38,056 bases of DNA from assembly GCF_000717185.1 (NCBI RefSeq), contig NZ_JNYE01000073.1:1-38056 (forward strand), in the 5' to 3' direction. A program made the position numbers and the translations under genes. Below, piece after piece: positions 31,171 to 38,056 of this stretch (position 1 is its first letter; every line of letters begins with the position of its first letter). The notes under the pieces are model-generated. The model ran no database searches. It had not been told where the DNA came from and worked only from the letters and a program-made list of their open reading frames with translations. Origin of the DNA: Kitasatospora phosalacinea (GTDB lineage Bacteria; Actinomycetota; Actinomycetes; Streptomycetales; Streptomycetaceae).

Positions 31171-31601
31171 GCACCCGGATGGCTTCGCAGCACAGGTGGA
31201 TCTACGTCGGCGCGATCGTGCTGCTGGTCGCGATGGCGGTGGTCGGCCTGCTGACGTTCACCCAGCAGCACGCCAACAACGAGTCGTTCCGGAAGGCCGA
31301 CGAGCTGATCTCGAAGCTGCAGGAGAACGGCTACCCGACGCCGGACCGGGAGCAGGTCGCCCGGACGCTGGGGACGGACGGCGGCGCGGTCTGCGAGGAC
31401 CCGGCGAGTTCGCTGAAGACCGGCCTGCAGCGGGTGCAGATGTCGAACGGGGCGGCCGGCCCCGGGCAGCGGCCGATCATCGTGGCGGCCCGGACGGTGC
31501 AGGCGGAGGCACTGATCCTGAGCGTCTACTGCCCGGACCAGCTGGACGACTACCAGGAGAAGATCGAGGACATCAAGACCGATGACACGGTCAGGAACTG
31601 A
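31167..31601 (+). CDS. Small membrane-anchored protein coupled to the permease
   Basis: The 144-residue protein has one N-terminal helix (WIYVGAIVLLVAMAVVGLLTF, about residues 11-31) and an external domain of about 110 residues. Two cysteines (AVCEDP near 77 and VYCPDQ near 125) could form a disulfide. The domain looks alpha/beta and ends with a charged helix DYQEKIEDIKTDD. No known family is recognised. ATG 31167 overlaps the permease stop and GGGGGAAG precedes it, so the two are made together. It may be an accessory subunit or ligand-binding partner of the permease. Confidence 0.85.
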   Translation: MSTRMASQHRWIYVGAIVLLVAMAVVGLLTFTQQHANNESFRKADELISKLQENGYPTPDREQVARTLGTDGGAVCEDPASSLKTGLQRVQMSNGAAGPGQRPIIVAARTVQAEALILSVYCPDQLDDYQEKIEDIKTDDTVRN

Positions 31602-31611
31602 GGGGCAGACG

Positions 31612-32970
31612 ATGAGCAGTGACACCGAGCTCGCCGCCCGCGTCGCGGCGCTGATGCCGCAGGCCCGGCGGGACCTGGCCGAACTGGTCGCCATCCCGTC
31701 GGTCGCCGACCCGCGGCAGCAGCCGCCGGAGCGGTGCCGCGAGGCCGCCGAGTGGGTGGCCGCCGCGTTCACCGGCGCGGGGCTGCAGGACGTCCGGCTG
31801 GTGGAGACCCCGGACGGCAGCCACGCCGTCCTCGGGCACCGGCCGCCGCCGCCGGGCGCGCCGACCGTGCTGCTGTACTGCCACTACGACGTGCAGCCGC
31901 CGCTGGACGACGCCGCCTGGACGACGCCCCCGTTCGAGCTGACCGAGCGGGACGGGCGCTGGTACGGGCGCGGCAGCGCGGACTGCAAGGGCAACATCGT
32001 CATGCACCTCACCGCGCTGCGGGCGCTCGGCGACGACCTGCCGGTGGGGGTCAAGCTGGTCGCGGAGGGTTCGGAGGAGCAGGGCACCGGCGGCCTGGAG
32101 GCGTACGTCCCGCAGCACCCCGAGGACCTGCACGCGGACGTGCTGCTGGTCTGCGACACCGGCAACGCGGCGGTCGGGGTGCCGACCGCGACGACCTCGC
32201 TGCGCGGCCTGGCGAACGTCGTGGTGACGGTGCGGACGCTGCGGTCGGACGTGCACTCCGGGATGTTCGGCGGCCCCGCGCCGGACGCGCTGGCCGCGCT
32301 GGTCCGGATCCTCGACTCGCTGCGCGACGCCGAGGGCGGGACCAGGATCGACGGGCTGGACAACGGCGGGACGTGGAGCGGCGTCGGCTACGACGAGCAG
32401 CAGTTCCGGGCGGACGCGGGCGTGCTGGAGGGCGTCGGCCTGACCGGTTCCGGGACGGTCGCGGACCGGCTGTGGGCCCGCCCGGCGGTGACGGTGCTGG
32501 GCATCGACTGCGCGCCGGTGGTCGGTTCGGCCGCGGCGGTCCCCGGCACCGCCCGGGCCCGGGTCAGCCTGCGGGTGCCGCCCGGCATGGACCCCGGCAC
32601 CGCGCAGGACGCGCTGACCGCGCACCTGGTCGCGGCGGCGCCGTGGGGCGCGCAGGTGACGGTGGAGCCGGAGTCGAAGGGCTCGCCGTTCAGGGCCGCC
32701 ACCGACGGCCGGGCGTACGCGGCGCTGGACGCCGCGGCGCGGGAGGTCTACGGGACGCCGCTGTCCTTCCTCGGGCAGGGCGGGTCGATCCCGCTGTGCA
32801 ACGTGCTGGCGGCGCAGTACCCGGACTCGGAGATCATCCTGATGGGCGTGGAGGAGCCGCGCTGCCTGATCCACGCGCCCAACGAGAGCGTCGACCCGTC
32901 CGAGATCGAGCACATGGCCACCGTGGAGGCGCTGTTCCTGCGCCACTACGCGGCCGCCGCCCACCGCTGA
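31612..32970 (+). CDS. M20-family dipeptidase
   Basis: The 452-residue protein is a di-zinc M20 peptidase of the dipeptidase/carnosinase branch. Metal and catalytic residues are visible in YCHYDVQP near 90, GRGSADCKGN near 122, AEGSEEQGT near 158 and LIHAPNES near 421. A dimerisation insert lies between about 200 and 330, with VHSGMFGG supplying the usual His. It splits dipeptides or N-blocked amino acids in the cytoplasm. ATG 31612 follows GAGGGGCAG. It lies ten bases after the previous gene and 15 before the M24 gene. Confidence 0.92.
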   Translation: MSSDTELAARVAALMPQARRDLAELVAIPSVADPRQQPPERCREAAEWVAAAFTGAGLQDVRLVETPDGSHAVLGHRPPPPGAPTVLLYCHYDVQPPLDDAAWTTPPFELTERDGRWYGRGSADCKGNIVMHLTALRALGDDLPVGVKLVAEGSEEQGTGGLEAYVPQHPEDLHADVLLVCDTGNAAVGVPTATTSLRGLANVVVTVRTLRSDVHSGMFGGPAPDALAALVRILDSLRDAEGGTRIDGLDNGGTWSGVGYDEQQFRADAGVLEGVGLTGSGTVADRLWARPAVTVLGIDCAPVVGSAAAVPGTARARVSLRVPPGMDPGTAQDALTAHLVAAAPWGAQVTVEPESKGSPFRAATDGRAYAALDAAAREVYGTPLSFLGQGGSIPLCNVLAAQYPDSEIILMGVEEPRCLIHAPNESVDPSEIEHMATVEALFLRHYAAAAHR

Positions 32971-32985
32971 GCTGAGAGGGAGCCC

Positions 32986-34104
32986 ATGCCCGCACCGTTC
33001 ACCACCGCCGACTTCCAGGCCCGGATGGCCCGCGCCGCGACCGCCGCCGCGGACGCCGGACTGGCCGGACTGGTCGTCACCCCCGGCCCCGACCTCACCT
33101 ACCTGACGGGCTACCGGCCGACCGCCCTGACCGAGCGGCTGACCGCCCTGGTGATCGCGGCCGGTGCCGAACCGGTGCTGCTGGTACCGAAGTTGGAGCG
33201 TCCGGACGCCGAGAAGGCGCCGGGCGCGGAGGCCGTCCGGATGGCCGACTGGACGGACGGCAGCGACCCGTACGCGGCGCTCGCGCCGAACCTGGACGGC
33301 GGCGGCCGGTACGGGATCTCCGACAGCGCCTGGGCGATGCACCTGCTCGGGCTGCAGCAGGCGCTGCCGGGCAGCTCGTACGCGGCGCTGACCTCGGTGC
33401 TACCGATGCTGCGGGCGGTGAAGGACCACGACGAGCTGGAGCGGCTGGCCGCGGCCGGGGCGGCGGCGGACCTGGCGTACGGGGAGGTCCTGGGCGTCGA
33501 CTTCGCCGGGCGGACCGAGAACCAGGTGGCCGCCGACCTGGCCGCGCTGCTGACGAAGCACGGGCACAGCCAGGTCGACTTCACCGTGGTCGGCTCCGGG
33601 CCGAACGGGGCGAACCCGCACCACGAGGCCGGGGAGCGGGTGATCCGGCGCGGCGACACCGTGGTGCTGGACTTCGGCGGGCTGAAGGACGGCTACGGCT
33701 CCGACACCACCCGCACCGTGTTCGTCGGCACCGAGCCGCCCGCGGAGGTGCTCGCCGTCCACGACCTGGTGCGGCGCGCCCAGCAGGCCGCGTTCGACGC
33801 CGTCGCGCCCGGGGTGGCCTGCCAGGACATCGACCGGGTCGCCCGCAAGGTGATCACCGACGGCGGGTACGGCGAGTACTTCGTCCACCGGGTCGGCCAC
33901 GGCATCGGGCTCACCACCCACGAGCCGCCGTACATGGTCGAGGGCGAGACCCAGCCGCTGGTGCCCGGGATGTGCTTCTCGATCGAGCCGGGGGTCTACC
34001 TGCCGGGGAGGTTCGGCATCCGGATCGAGGACATCGTGACGGTCACCGAGGACGGCGGGCTGCGGTTCAACGGGACGCCGCACGAACTGGCCTTCGTGAA
34101 CTGA
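32986..34104 (+). CDS. M24-family aminopeptidase P/Xaa-Pro dipeptidase
   Basis: The 372-residue protein has a creatinase-type N-domain (GPDLTYLTGYRP) and a pita-bread peptidase domain. The five metal ligands are all visible: Asp 229 in VLDFGG, Asp 240 in SDTTRTVF, His 305 in GHGIGLTTHEPP, and Glu in FSIEPGVY and RIEDIV. It removes an N-terminal residue before proline or acts on Xaa-Pro dipeptides. GAGAGGGAG precedes ATG 32986. As last gene of the permease operon it would free amino acids from proline-containing peptides that the M20 enzyme cannot cut. Confidence 0.93.
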   Translation: MPAPFTTADFQARMARAATAAADAGLAGLVVTPGPDLTYLTGYRPTALTERLTALVIAAGAEPVLLVPKLERPDAEKAPGAEAVRMADWTDGSDPYAALAPNLDGGGRYGISDSAWAMHLLGLQQALPGSSYAALTSVLPMLRAVKDHDELERLAAAGAAADLAYGEVLGVDFAGRTENQVAADLAALLTKHGHSQVDFTVVGSGPNGANPHHEAGERVIRRGDTVVLDFGGLKDGYGSDTTRTVFVGTEPPAEVLAVHDLVRRAQQAAFDAVAPGVACQDIDRVARKVITDGGYGEYFVHRVGHGIGLTTHEPPYMVEGETQPLVPGMCFSIEPGVYLPGRFGIRIEDIVTVTEDGGLRFNGTPHELAFVN

Positions 34105-34120
34105 GGGGCGGGCAGGGCGA

Positions 34121-34146
34121 AGGGCCGTCGGGGTTCCGGCGGCCCT
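34121..34146. terminator. Terminator between M24 gene and LysR gene
   Basis: AGGGCCGTCGG and CCGGCGGCCCT pair over 11 bp with one G-U around loop GGTT. It lies 16 bases past the M24 stop and close to the convergent LysR stop. Confidence 0.75.
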
Positions 34147-34149
34147 CCG

Positions 34150-35037
34150 TCATGCCGGGGGCGGGAGGCGGAAGGCGCAGCGCAGGGCGGAGAGCAGGGC
34201 GCGCAGGGCCGGGGGCGGGGACGGGCGGTTGACCAGGGCGAGCAGGGCCGGGGTGGTCAGGTCGGTGACGGGGACGGGGACGAGCGCCGGGAAGGCCTCG
34301 GCCATCGAGCGGCTGAGCACGGCCACGCCGAGGCCGCGGGCGGCCAGGTCGGCGATCGCGGCGGCGACGCCCGCCTCCAGGGCGATGCGCGGGGTGAGGC
34401 CGCGGGCGGCGCAGTCGCGGTCCAGGACGGCGCGCAGGCCGGTGCCGCGGGGCATGCAGACCAGCGGGTGGGCGAGCAGGTCGGCGAGGGTGGTGGCGCC
34501 GCCGTCCAGCAGCGGGTGGCCGGGCGGGGCGGCGGCGACCAGGGGTTCGCTGAGCAGCACGTGCGCGTCCAGTCCCTCGGGGGCGGGGGCGGGGCGGCCG
34601 ATCAGGGCGAGGTCGAGGGCGCCGGTGCGGACGTCCTCGGTCAGCTGCTCGGAGTCGCCCTCCAGCAGGGCGAGTTCGACGCCCGGGTGGTCCCGGTGGA
34701 AGGCGGCCAGACCGTCGAACAGCGGGGTGAGGGTACAGCCCGCGACCATGCCCAGGCGCAGGCTGCCGCGGACCAGGTCGGTGACCTCGCCGACCGCCTG
34801 CCCGACCGCCCGGGCGGCGGCCAGCGCCTGCCGGGCGTGCTCCAGCGCGGCCTTGCCCGCGACGGTGAGCGTCACCGCGCGGGCCGAGCGGTCGAACAGT
34901 TCGGCACCCAACTCCCGTTCCAGCTGCCGGATCTGGGCGCTCACCCCGGACTGGCTGATGTGCACCCGCTCGGCGGCGCGGGTGAAGTTGCGCTCCTCGG
35001 CGACCGCGACGAAGTACTCCAGCTGCCTCAGTTCCAT
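34150..35037 (-). CDS. LysR-family transcriptional regulator
   Basis: The 295-residue protein has the LysR helix-turn-helix in residues 1-60 (MELRQLEYFVAVAEERNFTRAAERVHISQSGVSAQIRQLE split by its turn) and the two-lobed effector domain, with GSLRLGMVAGCTLTPLF near 90 and RGLGVAVLSRSMAEAF near 240. It probably regulates the divergent SnoaL-like gene 109 bp away, the usual LysR arrangement; the peptide operon is convergent and a less likely target. No ribosome site is clear before ATG 35037. The effector is unknown. Confidence 0.93.
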   Translation of the reverse strand: MELRQLEYFVAVAEERNFTRAAERVHISQSGVSAQIRQLERELGAELFDRSARAVTLTVAGKAALEHARQALAAARAVGQAVGEVTDLVRGSLRLGMVAGCTLTPLFDGLAAFHRDHPGVELALLEGDSEQLTEDVRTGALDLALIGRPAPAPEGLDAHVLLSEPLVAAAPPGHPLLDGGATTLADLLAHPLVCMPRGTGLRAVLDRDCAARGLTPRIALEAGVAAAIADLAARGLGVAVLSRSMAEAFPALVPVPVTDLTTPALLALVNRPSPPPALRALLSALRCAFRLPPPA

Positions 35038-35110
35038 GACTGGTGATTCTAGTTCGGAGCAGGACCAGCTGTTGGACTTCTGGCCAGGGGCGGGAGGAGG
35101 GTGGAGGAAC

Positions 35111-35132
35111 GACAGGACGACGACAGGACGAC
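35111..35132. repeat. 11-bp tandem duplication in the LysR/SnoaL spacer
   Basis: GACAGGACGAC occurs twice in exact tandem (35111-35121, 35122-35132), just before the SnoaL-like ribosome site. It may be slippage or a binding site. Confidence 0.55.
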
Positions 35133-35146
35133 GAGGAGGAACGGCG

Positions 35147-35524
35147 ATGGGCGAGTACGAGAAGGCGATGCGGCCCGAGGACCTGACCCGGCTGTTCGTG
35201 GAGCGCTCCAACGCGGGCGACGCCGCCGGGGTCGCGGCGCTGTACGAGGAGCACGCGGTGCTGGCGTACCCGCCCGGGCAGGTGACGGTCGGCCGGGACG
35301 CGATCCGGGAGCTGTGGGCGCAGGTGCTCGCCCACCGGCCGCGGTTCACCCCCGAACCGCCGCTGCCGACGCTGGCCGCCGACGGCATCGCGCTGACCGC
35401 GACCCCGCCGAAGGACGGCGCCGGGGCCCGCGCCCAGGTGGTGCGGCAGCAGCCGGACGGCAGCTGGCTGCGGCTGCTGGACCAGCCGGAGTTCCAGCGC
35501 CCGGACGGCGCGGACGCGGGCTGA
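35147..35524 (+). CDS. SnoaL-like/NTF2-fold protein
   Basis: The 125-residue protein fits the NTF2 fold: an N-terminal helix with LTRLFVERSNAGDAAGVAALYEEHAVLAYPPG, the helix RDAIRELWAQVLAHRP, and four C-terminal strands ending DGSWLRLLDQPEF. Members include ketosteroid isomerase-like and DUF4440-type proteins with hydrophobic pockets. A His-Asp catalytic pair of true SnoaL cyclases is not evident. GAGGAGGAA stands at good distance from ATG 35147. It is divergent from the LysR gene, which probably controls it. Confidence 0.87.
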   Translation: MGEYEKAMRPEDLTRLFVERSNAGDAAGVAALYEEHAVLAYPPGQVTVGRDAIRELWAQVLAHRPRFTPEPPLPTLAADGIALTATPPKDGAGARAQVVRQQPDGSWLRLLDQPEFQRPDGADAG

Positions 35525-35563
35525 CCCGAGCGGCGGGGCGCGGGGCCGGTGGCGGCGGGGCAC

Positions 35564-35612
35564 GGTCGCGGCGGAGCGCGGGCCCGGTCGCGGCGGGGCC
35601 ACGTCGCGGCGG
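35564..35612. repeat. Three GTCGCGGCGG repeats
   Basis: The 10-mer lies at 35565, 35587 and 35603 in the GC-rich spacer before the L,D-transpeptidase gene. Spacing is uneven (22 and 16 bp). Confidence 0.5.
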
Positions 35613-35720
35613 CCCCGGGCCCGTACAGAACCGTGACACTTCTCCGGGCTCCGGGCCGAAACCCGGGCGGCGCCCGGGGCGTGTACCTCTTCCGGAAGAT
35701 CCGATGGAGGGGGAGCTGTC

Positions 35721-36923
35721 GTGCGACGGATGTCGATGGTGGGCGCGGTACTGGGCGGGGCGCTGCTGCTGACCGCGTGCAGCAGCGGGGGTGCGGGCGG
35801 CGGGGCCGGGGGCCCGGCGGGCGGGGACGCGGCGGGCGCCCCGGCGGCGGCGCCGAGGGCCTCCGCGGCCGTGCTGTCGATCGAGCCCGGGGACGGGGCG
35901 AAGGACGTCGCCCCCGGCGCGGTCAAGGTCTCGGTGGCGACCGGGAAGCTGACCGGGGTCACCGTCACCGGCCAGGACGGGCGGCCGGTCGACGGCGCCC
36001 TGGCCGCCGACGGCCTCACCTGGGCCCCGGCCGCGGGCGCCCTCGCGGTCGGCGCGACCTACCGGGTGCACGCGGAGGCCGCCGACGCCGACGGCCTCGC
36101 CGCCACCGCCAGCAGCACCTTCACCACCCTCGTCCCGAAGCGGACCGTCAAGGTCGAGGACAACGTGGTGACCGGCCAGGACTTCGGCGTCGGCATGATC
36201 ATCTCGGTGAACTTCGGCGGTCTGAAGGTCAAGGACAAGGCGGCCGCCGAGCGGGCGATCGTCGTCGAGGCCTCCGACGGCACCGAGGTCAGGGGCCACT
36301 GGTTCGACAACGACACCCGGCTCGACCTGCGCCCCGCCGCCTACTGGAAGCCCGGCACCACCGTCCAGGTCCACCTGCGCACCAAGAGCGTGGAACTGGC
36401 CCCCGGCGTGTACGGCGCCACCGAGCGCGACGAGCACTTCACCGTCGCCCGCTCCCGGATCAGCGAGGTCGACGCCGCCGCCCACCAGATGGTGGTCCAC
36501 GAGGACGGCAAGCCCGACCAGACCGTCCCGATCGTCGCGGGCACCGACGACAACCCGTCCTGGAACGGCACCATGGTCATCTCCGCCAAGAGCCGGATGG
36601 AGAAGATGACCTCCGAGGGCCAGACCAACCTGAAGGGCCCGGGCTACGAGGCGATGGAGCCGCACGCGATGCGGCTGACCACCTCCGGCACCTACCTGCA
36701 CGGCAACCCGGCCGCCCGCGGCGCGGCCGGGCGGGCGAACATCAGCCACGGCTGCATCGGCCTGCCCGACACCCCGGAGGGCAGCGACGACACCCCCGGC
36801 GGCAAGGTCTACAACGCCTCGAAGATCGGCGACGTGGTGGTCGTCCGGAACTCGGTCAAGAAGCAGCCGCTGGACCCCGCCAACGGCCTGAGCGGCTGGA
36901 ACCTGACCTGGTCGCAGTGGTGA
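35721..36923 (+). CDS. L,D-transpeptidase lipoprotein (YkuD)
   Basis: The 400-residue protein makes 3-3 cross-links in peptidoglycan outside the cell. It has a lipoprotein signal with lipobox LTAC (Cys 20), a Gly/Ala-rich linker to residue 50, two Ig-like domains (about 50-140 and 140-245), and a YkuD catalytic domain with YLHGNPAARG near 331 and SHGCIGLP near 347, the Cys being the nucleophile. This plan matches LdtMt2-type enzymes; the final tail ends NLTWSQW. GTG 35721 follows GGAGGGGGAG. It stands alone. It may complement the class A PBP earlier in the window. Confidence 0.95.
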   Translation: MRRMSMVGAVLGGALLLTACSSGGAGGGAGGPAGGDAAGAPAAAPRASAAVLSIEPGDGAKDVAPGAVKVSVATGKLTGVTVTGQDGRPVDGALAADGLTWAPAAGALAVGATYRVHAEAADADGLAATASSTFTTLVPKRTVKVEDNVVTGQDFGVGMIISVNFGGLKVKDKAAAERAIVVEASDGTEVRGHWFDNDTRLDLRPAAYWKPGTTVQVHLRTKSVELAPGVYGATERDEHFTVARSRISEVDAAAHQMVVHEDGKPDQTVPIVAGTDDNPSWNGTMVISAKSRMEKMTSEGQTNLKGPGYEAMEPHAMRLTTSGTYLHGNPAARGAAGRANISHGCIGLPDTPEGSDDTPGGKVYNASKIGDVVVVRNSVKKQPLDPANGLSGWNLTWSQW

Positions 36924-36930
36924 CCGCGGT

Positions 36931-36960
36931 CTGAGGACGGCCCGCCGCCGCGGGCCTCAG
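36931..36960. terminator. Terminator overlapping the GlxA-type gene stop
   Basis: CTGAG plus GCCCGC pair with GCGGGC plus CTCAG around CGCC, with a four-base bulge. The stop codon of the convergent gene sits in one arm. Confidence 0.65.
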
Positions 36961-37886
36961 CGGGTGCGGCGGCGGTAGTCGGCCGGGGTGGTGGCCAGGG
37001 TCCGGGCGAAGGCCCGGCGCATCGCCTCGGTCGAGCCGTAGCCGCAGGAGCGGGCGACCTGCTCGATCCCGTCCCGGCTGTCCTCCAGCCGGCGGCGGGC
37101 CGCCTCCAGCCGGGCCCGGGCCACGTACCGGCCGGGGGTCGTGCCGACGTCCGAGGCGAAGACCCGGGCGAACTGGCGCGGCGACAGCGAGGCGCGGCGG
37201 GCCAGCGACTCCACCGACAGGTCCTCCTCCGGGTGCTCGACGATCCAGCGCTGCACCTCCCGCACCGCGTCCCGCTCGGCGAACTGCGCCGACAGCTGGG
37301 TGGAGAACTGGGCCTGCCCGCCCGGGCGGCGCAGGAACACCACCATGGTGCGGGCGACCGCCAGCGCGACCTCCCGGCCGAGGTCCTCCTCGACCAGGTG
37401 CAGCGCCAGGTCGATGCCCGCGGTGACCCCCGCCGAGGACAGGAAGCGGCCGTCCCGGACGTAGATCGGCTCCGGGTCGACGGTCAGCTCCGGGTGGCGG
37501 GCGGCCAGCGCCGCGCAGTGCTGCCAGTGGGTGGTGACCCGGCGGCCCGCCAGCAGCCCGGCCGCGGCCAGCAGGAAGGTGCCGGTGCAGACCGAGACGA
37601 CCCGCCGCGCGTCGGCCGCGAGGGCCGCGATCCGGTCGGTCAGCTCGGGACCGATCTCGCCGCGGCTGCCCGCCCCGCCCGGGACCAGCAGGGTGTCGGC
37701 CGGATCCGCCAGGTCGAGGTCGGTGTCGGGCAGCAGGGCCAGGCCGCTGCCGCTGCGCACCGGCAGGCCGCCCGGCGAGGCGGTGGTGACGCGGTACCCG
37801 GCCTCGTGGAACACCTCCAGCGGGCCGGTGACGTCGAGGCTCTGCACCCCGTCGAACAGGACGATCAGCACGCTGCGGGAGGACAT
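36957..37886 (-). CDS. GlxA-family AraC-type transcriptional regulator
   Basis: The 309-residue protein joins a DJ-1/PfpI-like domain (residues 5-185) to an AraC helix-turn-helix pair (residues 210-309). In the first, VLLIVLFDGVQ-type strands, LLVPGGAG and VSVCTGTFLLA are seen; the Cys lies at the nucleophile elbow but such domains usually serve as ligand sensors. The second has SVESLARRASLSPRQFARVFASDVGTTPG and GYGSTEAMRRAFARTLATTP. It may activate a neighbouring gene beyond the window. The ATG has GGGGGC directly upstream, rather close. Confidence 0.92.
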   Translation of the reverse strand: MSSRSVLIVLFDGVQSLDVTGPLEVFHEAGYRVTTASPGGLPVRSGSGLALLPDTDLDLADPADTLLVPGGAGSRGEIGPELTDRIAALAADARRVVSVCTGTFLLAAAGLLAGRRVTTHWQHCAALAARHPELTVDPEPIYVRDGRFLSSAGVTAGIDLALHLVEEDLGREVALAVARTMVVFLRRPGGQAQFSTQLSAQFAERDAVREVQRWIVEHPEEDLSVESLARRASLSPRQFARVFASDVGTTPGRYVARARLEAARRRLEDSRDGIEQVARSCGYGSTEAMRRAFARTLATTPADYRRRTR

Positions 37887-37973
37887 GCCCCCAGCCTGGG
37901 GCGTGCGGCGGGTGGCAGCAAGGACACCGGCCCCACTTTTCCTGCCATCGGCTCGGCCGCCGGGGCGGAGGGC

Positions 37974-38056
37974 TCAGGGGGCGAGGACGCCCGGCGGGGG
38001 GCAGGAGAGCAGGGGGCGCAGGGCCGGGAGCGGGGGCGGGGAGCGCGGGGCAAGGG
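37974..38056 (-). CDS. Possible C-terminal end of a further gene (partial)
   Basis: On the minus strand a frame without stops runs in from the window edge to TGA at 37974-37976. It encodes a Pro/Leu-rich end of about 26 residues (SPPPLPALRPLLSC, then GVLAP). This resembles the tail of the LysR protein at 34150, so it may be another regulator, but the stretch is short and could be chance. Confidence 0.3.
   Translation of the reverse strand, partial: LAPRSPPPLPALRPLLSCPPPGVLAP

Overview
The window is very GC-rich, most third codon positions are G or C, start codons GTG and ATG alternate, and gene order matches the Streptomyces/Kitasatospora chromosome core. The clearest taxonomic signal is a block from crp (16972) to a metallophosphoesterase (27757): Crp, MBL hydrolase, RidA, DUF4177, two ArsA/Get3-like ATPases, WhiB-like WblA, class A penicillin-binding protein, metallophosphoesterase. 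It follows the Mycobacterium tuberculosis order Rv3676 to Rv3683, with extra genes (62-aa ORF, NUDIX, GatB/YqeY) inserted. I therefore read this as an actinobacterial (Streptomycetaceae) chromosome, not a plasmid or phage.

Layout. 1-6320: tail of a heavy-metal P-type ATPase, then mostly monocistronic genes: DUF1801, ICL/PEPM-family enzyme, ArsR-like regulator, alpha/alpha-toroid protein, DUF4287, alpha/beta hydrolase, and an SRPBCC-MarR pair. 6505-9910: a SerRS of unusual sequence type, then a coupled diacylglycerol-kinase/PAP2 pair. 9992-14666: kdp potassium-pump operon on the minus strand, read as 27-aa ORF, kdpF, kdpA, kdpB, kdpC, with no kdpDE beside it; an 11-bp direct repeat and a structured leader precede it. 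14710-16825: class II sirtuin, a frameshifted small membrane-protein gene, a gene-poor stretch with an orphan CebR-like box and a hairpin, and an FCD-type GntR regulator. 16972-27757: the conserved crp-to-metallophosphoesterase block. 27846-29416: tRNA-Pro(CGG), followed directly by a ScoMcrA-like type IV restriction endonuclease (sulfur-binding, SRA and HNH domains), the most island-like gene. 29692-34104: a four-gene operon of an APC permease, a translationally coupled small membrane protein, an M20 dipeptidase and an M24 aminopeptidase, probably for uptake and breakdown of peptides or amino acids. 34150-38056: LysR regulator, divergent SnoaL-like protein, L,D-transpeptidase lipoprotein, GlxA-type AraC regulator, and perhaps the end of one more gene.

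How genes work together. Kdp is a complete high-affinity K+ pump whose local control may lie in cis elements, since the sensor/regulator genes are not adjacent. The two ArsA ATPases overlap by four bases and probably act as a pair. WblA and the penicillin-binding protein share a roughly 400-bp divergent control region with two copies of one palindrome. The permease and peptidase genes overlap or nearly touch and so are probably co-transcribed.

Intergenic spacers carry many short tandem repeats (periods 9, 10, 11 and 18 bp), and hairpins lie between many convergent genes, some with stop codons inside their arms. No CRISPR array, insertion sequence, integrase or rRNA was seen.
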